DNA of 8,420 bases from JBDKTK01 sp039680225 (GTDB taxonomy: Bacteria > Desulfobacterota > Syntrophia > Syntrophales > UBA4778). The stretch lies in assembly GCA_039680225.1 (NCBI GenBank), contig JBDKTK010000065.1, positions 1 to 8,420 on the forward strand. Reading direction: 5' to 3'. Of this stretch, positions 1-7,000 are shown one piece after another. The first letter of the stretch is position 1; every line of letters begins with the position of its first letter. Both the position numbers and the translations under genes were made by a program. The notes under the pieces are model-generated. The model did no database searches. It was not told the origin of the DNA and was given only the letters and a program-made list of their open reading frames with translations.

Positions 1-2780
1 ATGATCGCATTCTTCTTCACTATGCCGACGAGCATTATTATCCCGACGAGGGCGTAAAGGTTCAGGTCCACGCGGAAAATAATCAGCGTGATAAGGGCCC
101 CCAGCCCGGCAGAGGGCAGTCCGGAAAGGATGGTCAGCGGGTGGATAAAGCTCTCGTACAGGATTCCCAGGACGATGTAGATGACCAGGATCGCCACGGC
201 AATCAAGACGCCGAGGCCCATCATGGAAGATTTAAATGCCTGGGCGGTCCCCTGGACGCTGCCCGTTATTGTGGCCGGCAGGACCTCGCGCGCCGCTTTC
301 TCCACCTCGGAAACGGCGTCCCCCAGCGCTTTGCCGGGCGCCAGGTTGAACGAGATGTTGACCGCCGGGAGCTGTCCCAGGTGGTTTATCGTGAGGGGGC
401 CCATTTCCTTCTCCATGGTCGTGACAGTGCTCAAAGGAACGAGACTGCCGGAAGGCGAGCGCAGGTGGAGGAGTGAGGGCGCGGACAGGTCGCGCTGATA
501 CCTCGGATCAAGTTCAATTATGACCTTGTACTGGTTTGTCGGGGCGTAAATGGTCGAGACCTCGCGGGAGGAATAGGCGCTGTCCAGCGCCTCCTCGATC
601 TGCCCGGCGGAGATGCCCAGGGCCCTCGACTTGTCCCGGTCGATATTGATCATGAGTTGGGGGCTCTTAATCAGGAGATCGCTGGTCACGTCCTGGAAAC
701 CGGCGATGCTCTTCAACCTGGACTCCAGCAGCGGGGCGTATTTATAAAGCTCCCCGGTATCGGTGCTCTGCAGCGTGTACTGGTACTGGCTCTTCGTGAG
801 CAGGCCCCCCACCCGGATCGGGGGCGGGTTTTGCAGAAATACCTGCATACCCGGAATGGCCGCGAGCTTCGGCCGCAGTTCCTGGATCACCTCGTCGGCG
901 CTCAGGTCGCGCTCGGAGCGGGGCTTGAGCCGGATGTTCAAACGGCCGCTGTTTATCGTCGGGATGCTCCCGACGGCGCCCACGCTGGACATCACTGTCT
1001 GGACATTCGGGTCCTTCAGGACAATGGCTGCCGCCTGCTTCTGGTGGTCCACCATGGAATCGTACGATATGCCCTGCTTTGCTTCCGTGAAGCCTGACAA
1101 CTGGTCGGTGTCTTCGCTGGGGAGAAAGCCCTTGGGGATGATGAGAAACAGGGCGGCCACGGCGGCAAGAGATGCCATCAGGACAAGGAGTGTGGCCGGC
1201 CTGTGCTTCAAAACCCACCCGAGGCTCTTTTCGTAAAAGCGGAGCATCCAGTCGAAGAACCGCTCCGACGCTTCGTAAATGCGGCCGTGCTTCTTTCCGG
1301 TTGAGGGCCTCAGGAAAATGCTGCAGAGCATGGGCGTAAGGCTCAGCGAGACAGCTCCCGAAATGAGGACGGCGACCACGATCACGACGGCAAATTCATT
1401 GAGGAGCCTGCCGACAATCCCCCCCATGAACAGGACGGGGATGAACACCGCTACCAGGGATATCGTCATGGACAGGATGGTGAAACTGATCTCGCGCGAC
1501 CCGTTCAGGGCCGCCTCGAACGGTTTTTCGCCGTGTTCTATGTGGCGGACGATGTTCTCCAGCATGACTATGGCGTCGTCGACGACGAACCCGACGCAAA
1601 GAGTGAGCGCCATCAGCGACAGGTTGTCCAGGCTGAAGTGCATGAAATACATTATGGCAAACGTCCCGACAATGGACAGCGGCAGGGCCAGGCTCGGTAT
1701 CAGCGTGGCCGACATGTTGCGCAGAAAAAGGAATATCACCAGGACGACCAGGGCCAGGGCTATAAAGAGGGTTATCTGCACATCGCGCACCGATTGCTGG
1801 ATGGACTCGGAGCGGTCGTAGCGGATGGCGAGATTCACCGACGCGGGCAGCACGGCCTGGATGCTCGGAAGGACCTCTTTAATTCTCCTGACGACCTCTA
1901 CGGTATTGGTGCCGGGCTGGCGGAGGATGGACAGCATTATCGCGCGCTCTTCGTCGTTCCACGACGCGATTTTGTCATTTTCCACGCTGTTCACGACCTG
2001 TCCCAATTCGCCGAGCCGGACCGGGGCGCCGCCGCGATATGCGACGATGAGCGGACGATAATCCTCCGCTTTCATCAGCTGCCCGGACGCCTGCACGGTT
2101 ACAGCCTCATGGTGGCCCCACAGCGTTCCGGTAGGCAGGTTTACGTTGTTTGCCTCGACCGCCGCGGCAACCTCGTCAATCCCGATGGAACGGGCGGCAA
2201 GGGCATTCGGGTCCAGGCGGACCCGCACCGCGTATTTCTGGGCGCCGTACACGTGCACCTGGGCCACGCCGCTGATCATGGAGATCCTCTGGGCAAGCAA
2301 GGTTTCCGCGTATTCGTCGACATCGGAAAGGGGGAGGTTCTTTGAACTCAGGGTCAGATAGAGGATCGGCGAGTCCGCCGGGTTCACCTTGCGCATCGAG
2401 GGGGGTGAAGGCAAACTCGATGGAAGATGCCTGGTCGACACTGCGATTGCCGTCTGCACGTCCTGGGAAGCGGCGTCGATATCGCGGTTTAAGTCGAATT
2501 GCAGGGTGATCCGGGTGACGCCCATGGAATTGGTTGAAGTCATGGAGTCGATCCCCGCGATCGTGGAGAACTGCTGCTCCAGCGGGGTTGCGACCGCCGA
2601 GGCCATCGTCTCCGGGCTGGCCCCCGGCAGGTTGGCTGATACCTGGATGGTCGGGAAATCCACATTGGGAAGGTCGCTGACGGGAAGGGCCCGGTACGCG
2701 ATAAATCCGAAGATGAGGACCGCGGCCATGACGAGCGTGGTCATTATCGGCCGGCGTATAAATATCTCGGAGATGTTCAT
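1..2780 (-). CDS. HAE-1 family RND multidrug efflux permease (MdtB/MdtC-like), C-terminus cut by window edge
   Basis: Proton-driven inner-membrane pump subunit of a tripartite efflux complex. I read the frame codon by codon from the ATG at 2780 to the left edge: 926 codons, no stop. The family length is about 1,030 residues, so roughly 100 residues (rest of TM10, TM11, TM12) are missing. Visible parts: TM1 at about residues 10-30; first porter (PN/PC) region to about 335; TM2-TM6 at about 335-480; TM7 near 530-550 followed by IPKGFLP; second periplasmic region to about 850; TM8-TM10 from about 850. The proton-relay aspartates of TM4 are D401 and D402 in GFVVDDAIVMLENI, and the TM10 lysine is K923 in IVKKNAI. 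An SD-like GGA lies 8 bases before the ATG, which overlaps the adaptor stop in ATGA, indicating translational coupling. The family assignment is firm. The substrate is unknown, and it could equally be a homotrimer or half of a hetero-pump with a gene beyond the left edge. Confidence 0.96.
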   Translation of the reverse strand, partial: MNISEIFIRRPIMTTLVMAAVLIFGFIAYRALPVSDLPNVDFPTIQVSANLPGASPETMASAVATPLEQQFSTIAGIDSMTSTNSMGVTRITLQFDLNRDIDAASQDVQTAIAVSTRHLPSSLPSPPSMRKVNPADSPILYLTLSSKNLPLSDVDEYAETLLAQRISMISGVAQVHVYGAQKYAVRVRLDPNALAARSIGIDEVAAAVEANNVNLPTGTLWGHHEAVTVQASGQLMKAEDYRPLIVAYRGGAPVRLGELGQVVNSVENDKIASWNDEERAIMLSILRQPGTNTVEVVRRIKEVLPSIQAVLPASVNLAIRYDRSESIQQSVRDVQITLFIALALVVLVIFLFLRNMSATLIPSLALPLSIVGTFAIMYFMHFSLDNLSLMALTLCVGFVVDDAIVMLENIVRHIEHGEKPFEAALNGSREISFTILSMTISLVAVFIPVLFMGGIVGRLLNEFAVVIVVAVLISGAVSLSLTPMLCSIFLRPSTGKKHGRIYEASERFFDWMLRFYEKSLGWVLKHRPATLLVLMASLAAVAALFLIIPKGFLPSEDTDQLSGFTEAKQGISYDSMVDHQKQAAAIVLKDPNVQTVMSSVGAVGSIPTINSGRLNIRLKPRSERDLSADEVIQELRPKLAAIPGMQVFLQNPPPIRVGGLLTKSQYQYTLQSTDTGELYKYAPLLESRLKSIAGFQDVTSDLLIKSPQLMINIDRDKSRALGISAGQIEEALDSAYSSREVSTIYAPTNQYKVIIELDPRYQRDLSAPSLLHLRSPSGSLVPLSTVTTMEKEMGPLTINHLGQLPAVNISFNLAPGKALGDAVSEVEKAAREVLPATITGSVQGTAQAFKSSMMGLGVLIAVAILVIYIVLGILYESFIHPLTILSGLPSAGLGALITLIIFRVDLNLYALVGIIMLVGIVKKNAI

Positions 2781-2791
2781 TTGGTGTTTCC
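2777..2791 (-). promoter_or_regulatory. Overlapping stop/start (ATGA) with Shine-Dalgarno-like GGA for the second permease
   Basis: The adaptor stop TGA (2779-2777) and the permease start ATG (2780-2778) share bases as ATGA. A GGA core (2791-2789) lies 8 bases before the ATG, inside the adaptor's last codons. This fixes the permease start and indicates that the two proteins are made from one message with coupled translation. Confidence 0.8.
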
Positions 2792-3919
2792 GGCCGGGCC
2801 GGGCGATTCCTTAACGGCAACCTTCGTGCCCTGGGTCAGCCGCATCTGGCCGTCGGTCACCACCTGCTCTCCGGCTGCGATCCCCTTGACGATCACAGTT
2901 TCGCCCCGGACCGTCCGGCCGGTTTCCACAGCCTTCAACTCCACGGTGAAATCGGGTTTCACAACAAAGACATATTTCCCCTCCTGGCCGGTTTCCACGG
3001 CCTGGGAAGGGACGAGCACCGCGTGGGGCTGGGTGGTGAGCGTCAGGACGACATTGACGAACTGCCCCGGCCAGAGCCGTCTCCCGGCGTTGGCGAAAGC
3101 GCCCTTCAGGGTGATCGTCCCGGTCGCCGGGTTAACGGCGTTGTCCATAAAAACAAGATTCCCCTTTTCAGGAATGTTGTCCCCGGGGATGAAGGCGTCG
3201 ACTGCGAGCCTTGGTGCAGCCCCCCGTCCCATGTGTTTCTTGAGGTCGGGAAGTTCTTTTTCCGGGATGGAGAACACGACATTGATGGGCTGGAGCTGGT
3301 TGATAACCGCGACTTCCGTTTCACTGGACTTGACCTCGTTGCCTTCGTGGACCTTGAGGGCCCCGAGCCGGCCCGAGATCGGCGCAGATATCGAGCAGTA
3401 CTGAACCTGCACCCGCGCGTTGTCGACGGCCGCCTTGTCCGCCTTCACAGTGGCATCGAGGGCAAGCCAATTGGTATGTATTTGTTCCTGCTGCTCCCGG
3501 GCGACATAGCCCTTTTGCACGAGGACGGCGTAGCGCTCCGCATTCTTTTCCGCGTTTTTGGCCTGCGCCTCGTCGCGGGCCAGGTTGGCTTCCGCCTGGC
3601 GCAGCGCGGCGACATACGGGCGCTTATCCAATTCCAGGAGGAGATCTCCCTTTTTTACGTCCTGGCCCTCCTTGAAATGCACCCTGGTAATCTGCCCGGT
3701 TATCTTTGTTTTAAAGGATATGGTCTGAAATGCCTCGACGATGCCGATGGCGTTTATCTGCACGGGGATTGTCTTTTCAACGGCCGCGCTGACCGTGACG
3801 GGGGCGGGGGGCATGGCATTCCTGGCGTTTCCCGAAGAGCAGGCGGCGACGGCCAATGTCGCCAGAAGCAGGATAATGATATGAAATGGTTTTAGTTTAA
3901 TGGCGAAAATTCTTTTCAT
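2777..3919 (-). CDS. RND efflux periplasmic adaptor (membrane fusion protein), MdtA-like lipoprotein
   Basis: Periplasmic adaptor that links an RND permease to an outer-membrane channel; 380 residues, normal for the family. A basic N-terminus and hydrophobic stretch (residues 10-26) end in a lipobox VAAC, giving a predicted lipidated Cys27. The first lipoyl half-motif is near residues 74-98 (GQITRVHFKEGQDVKKGD). An alpha-helical hairpin with heptad-like Ala/Glu/Lys content spans about 100-170. The second lipoyl half is near 174-197 (SISAPISGRLG). Beta-barrel and membrane-proximal domains follow, with the family hallmark NPATGTITLKGAF at 263-275 and LWPGQFVNV at 282-290. ATG 3919 is the only sensible start, because an in-frame stop (TGA, 3952-3950) lies just upstream with no other start codon between. 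No clear Shine-Dalgarno precedes it. It is expected to serve the permease that overlaps its 3' end. Sequence resembles MdtA more than AcrA, but orthology cannot be settled here. Confidence 0.96.
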   Translation of the reverse strand: MKRIFAIKLKPFHIIILLLATLAVAACSSGNARNAMPPAPVTVSAAVEKTIPVQINAIGIVEAFQTISFKTKITGQITRVHFKEGQDVKKGDLLLELDKRPYVAALRQAEANLARDEAQAKNAEKNAERYAVLVQKGYVAREQQEQIHTNWLALDATVKADKAAVDNARVQVQYCSISAPISGRLGALKVHEGNEVKSSETEVAVINQLQPINVVFSIPEKELPDLKKHMGRGAAPRLAVDAFIPGDNIPEKGNLVFMDNAVNPATGTITLKGAFANAGRRLWPGQFVNVVLTLTTQPHAVLVPSQAVETGQEGKYVFVVKPDFTVELKAVETGRTVRGETVIVKGIAAGEQVVTDGQMRLTQGTKVAVKESPGPAGNTK

Positions 3920-3937
3920 CCCGGGAAAGAACGGTTT

Positions 3938-3955
3938 CTTTAGAACTGTTCAAAG
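3938..3955. promoter_or_regulatory. Candidate operator: imperfect inverted repeat upstream of the adaptor start
   Basis: On the plus strand the arms CTTT-A-GAAC and GTTC-AAAG flank a central T, so the repeat is symmetric except for one extra A in the left arm. The core GAAC-T-GTTC is a perfect nine-base palindrome at 3943-3951. It sits at or just after the start point predicted from the extended -10, a common place for a TetR- or MarR-type repressor site. No regulator gene is in the window, and short palindromes arise by chance, so confidence is low. Confidence 0.22.
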
Positions 3956-3962
3956 CAAATTC

Positions 3963-4007
3963 ATTTTATCAGGTTGCGTACTTAATGCAGAAGAGGGCTT
4001 TTGTCAA
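3963..4007 (-). promoter_or_regulatory. Candidate sigma70-type promoter(s) for the adaptor-permease pair
   Basis: Two overlapping possibilities are visible on the minus strand. A perfect -35 hexamer TTGACA (4007-4002) is followed after 16 bases by a weak -10, TTAAGT (3985-3980). Further on, TGATAAAAT (3971-3963) is an extended -10 form (TGn plus TAAAAT, five of six matches to TATAAT) without a good -35 at the usual distance. The second would start RNA near 3956 and give a leader of about 37 bases before the ATG at 3919. This rests on motif reading only. Confidence 0.4.
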
Positions 4008-4049
4008 GTTGGGGGGCGGCAGCGGGCGCCGGATATGGGGAAGAAATTT

Positions 4050-7000
4050 TTATTTTCCCGCTCTTTCGTCGGCAGACCTGTCCCAACCCCCGCCCAATGC
4101 CCTGATCAGCAGGACGCTAGCCGCCATGCGGCGGTTGAGGATGTTGAGGCCGGTAAGCTGGTTATTGAGGGCAGCGGCCTGCGCCGTTATGACGTTCAGG
4201 TAACTGTAAGTTCCCGCCTTGTACTGGTTCATGGCCACCTCCACGGAAATCCAGGCCGCTTTGATTGCCTCATCCTGCGCCGCAGCCTCCTGCTCGAGGA
4301 TGCGCAGGGCGGCCAGGTTGTCCTCCACGTCCTGGAAGGCCGCCAGGACGGTCTGGCGGTAGGAGGCTATCGAGGCTTCATAAGCGGCCCGCGCCTGGGC
4401 CGTCTGGTATCTGGTCAGCCATCCGTTGAAGACGGTTTCGGTAATGGACGGCCCCAGCGACCAGAACCGGCTCGGCCACTTGAACCAGTCTGAGAGGGCG
4501 GTGCTTTCAAAACCCCCGGAGGCGTTAAGCGTAATCGTCGGGAACCAGCCGGCGACGGCCACCCCGATCTGGGCATTTGCCGATGCCATCGCCCGTTCCG
4601 CGGCGGCGATATCGGGGCGGCGCTCCAGGAGTTCCGAGGGGAGCCCGGCCGGGATGGGGGGCGGCGTTATCTGCGCCGGGGCCGCGGCAATGGAGAATGC
4701 AGGCGCCGGCCGGCCGCACAGGACCGCGATGGCGTGCTCCATCTGCGCGCGCTGCACGCCGGCATCTATCGCCTGGGCCTGCGTGGTCTTGAGCTGCGTG
4801 TCGGCCTGGAGGACGTCGCCCCGGGAGGCGACGCCGGCCGCATACCTGTTTTTGACAATCTCGAGACTTTTCTGATACGCCGCGACGGTTGCGTCCAGCA
4901 CCTGCTTCTGGGCGTCCAGGATGCGAAGCTGATAATAATCCTGGGCGAGCAGCGCCTGGGAGCTCAGCCGGATTGCCGCGATATCCGCCGCGCTCGCCTG
5001 CGCGCTCGCGACGCCGGCTTCCACCTGGCGGCGAATGCGGCCCCACACGTCCAATTCCCAGGTCAGGTTTGCCGGGAGCCGGTAATCCGTAAACGTGTTG
5101 CCGGAAGAGAACGATGTCCTGCCCAGTGTGGCCGAAGAGCGGGACCGAATCACGGTTGCTCCGATTGTCGCCGCCGGGTAGAAGCCCGCCCGCGCCACGT
5201 CAACGGCTGCAAGCGCCTGGCGGTACTGGGCCTCGGCCTGGGCGATATTCTGGTTTGATATGATGACCTGCTCTTCAAGACTGGTGAGCGCGGGGTCATT
5301 GAATGCCTCCCACCATTTGCCCCGGATGGCCGTATCCTGCGGGACGGCCGGTTTCCAGCCCTGCGTTTCCTTCCATGACCGGGGCGTCTCGACCGGGGGA
5401 CGCTTGTAGTCGGGGCCGACTGCGCATCCGGCAAGAAGCGCCAGTGTAATAATCAGCAACAGGAATGCTTGCGGGACCGCGCGCCTGCGGACCGCCCGCC
5501 TTTGCGTCGCCCATAAGCGGAAGCGGTCGAGATACAGGTATATGACAGGCGTCGTGAACAGCGTCAGCATCTGACTGAAGATAAGCCCGCCGACAATGGC
5601 CACCCCAAGGGGGCGGCGGATCTCCGAGCCGATGCCCATTCCCAGCGCGAGCGGCAGCGCCCCGAGCATGGCCGCCATGGTCGTCATCATGATCGGCCTG
5701 AACCTGAGCAGGCTGGCCTGGTATATGGCTTCCTCCGGACTCTTCCCCTCCCGGCGCTCCGTTTCCAGGGCGAAATCCACCATCATGATCCCGTTCTTTT
5801 TCACGATCCCGATCAGGAGTATCATGCCGATCAGGGCGATGACGGTCAGTTCCATCCGGAACAGCATCAGCGCCAGAACGGCCCCCACACCGGCAGAGGG
5901 CAAAGTCGAGAGGATCGTGACCGGGTGGACATAGCTCTCGTAAAGGACCCCCAGCACGATATAGACCGCCGCCAGGGCGGCCAGTATCAGGTACGGCTCG
6001 CTCGCCAGCGAAGTCTGGAACGCCTGGGCGGTCCCCTGGAAACTGCCGCGGATACCGGAGGGCAGCCCGAGCCTGCTGGAAGTCGATTCGACCGATTCCA
6101 CGGCATTGCCGAGCGCCGCCCCGGGGGCGAGGTTGAAGGATATGGTGACGGCCGGGAATTGCCCCTGGTGGTTCACCGTGAGAAACGTCCCGGTCCTTTC
6201 CATTCGGGAGACAGCGCTCAGGGGCACGACGAAACCGGAAGAGGGGACAACATAAATGTCCTGCAGGGTTTCCGGCCTTTGCCAGAACCGCGGCTCCACG
6301 GCCATGACGACGTGGTACTGGTTCAAAAGGGTATAGGTGATCGAGACTTGCCGCTGGCCGAAGGCGTCGTAAAGCGTGTCGTCGATAAGCTGCGGAGTAA
6401 TCCCGAGCCGCGAGGCCGTGGAGCGGTCGAGGACGAGCGAGGCCTGGAGGCCCTTGTTCTGCAGGTCGCTGTTGACATCAGCCAGCAGCGGCAGGGAGCG
6501 CATCGACTGCAGCATCCGCACCGACCAGGAATTCAGCTCGGCCAGGTTGTCCCCCTGCAGCGTGTACTGGTAGAGCGCCCCCGCCAGCCTTCCCCCGATG
6601 CGCAGGTCCTGCACGGGCTGCAGGTAAGTCGGCGCCCCCGCGACCTGGGAAAGCTTTCCCCGCAGGCGCGCGATCACCTGTCCGGCCGCCGCCTTGCGCT
6701 GCTCGAACGGATTGAGGGCGATGAACATCCTGCCGGTGTTTGTCCCCGTTGTCGCGCCGGTGAACGCCGTTACGGATTCCACATCGGGATCGCCCTGGAT
6801 GATCTTGACGATCTCGATCAGTTTGTCTCTCATGGATTGGAAAGAGATGTCCTGCTCGGCCAGGATGGTCCCGCTTATCCGTCCCGTGTCCTGCTCCGGG
6901 AAGAACCCCTTGGGTATGGCCATGAACAGGACGATGTTTACCGCCAGGGCCGCCACCGTAATTGCCAGCATGGTCCGCGGGCGGCCGAGCGCCCACCGCA

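Larger units (their letters stand above)
3920..4049. other. 130-base intergenic region between the fusion gene and the adaptor gene
   Basis: Noncoding gap between the stop of the permease-channel fusion (TAA at 4052-4050) and the adaptor ATG. The part near the fusion stop is GC-rich; the part near the adaptor is AT-rich and holds minus-strand promoter-like elements and a short inverted repeat. I see no stem followed by a T-run, so there is no convincing intrinsic terminator for the fusion gene. Transcription may read through into the adaptor gene in addition to any local promoter. Confidence 0.8.

Noticed and set aside
2176..2820. Minus-strand frame of 214 codons overlapping the start of the second permease
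   Set aside because: It is out of frame with the permease, which I read from 2780 without a stop; its composition is typical of a shadow frame.
3023..3895. Plus-strand open frame of 290 codons opposite the adaptor gene
   Set aside because: The adaptor on the minus strand is complete with all family motifs; this antisense frame has no motif and no promoter or ribosome-binding site that stands out.
4011..4032. GC-rich stretch after the fusion stop as an intrinsic terminator
   Set aside because: Only a four-base-pair GGCG/CGCC stem with an eight-base loop can be formed, and no T-run follows on the minus strand.
4043..4064. Possible stem GGGAA/TTCCC around the fusion stop codon
   Set aside because: Five pairs with a twelve-base AT-rich loop and no following T-run is too weak to call a terminator.
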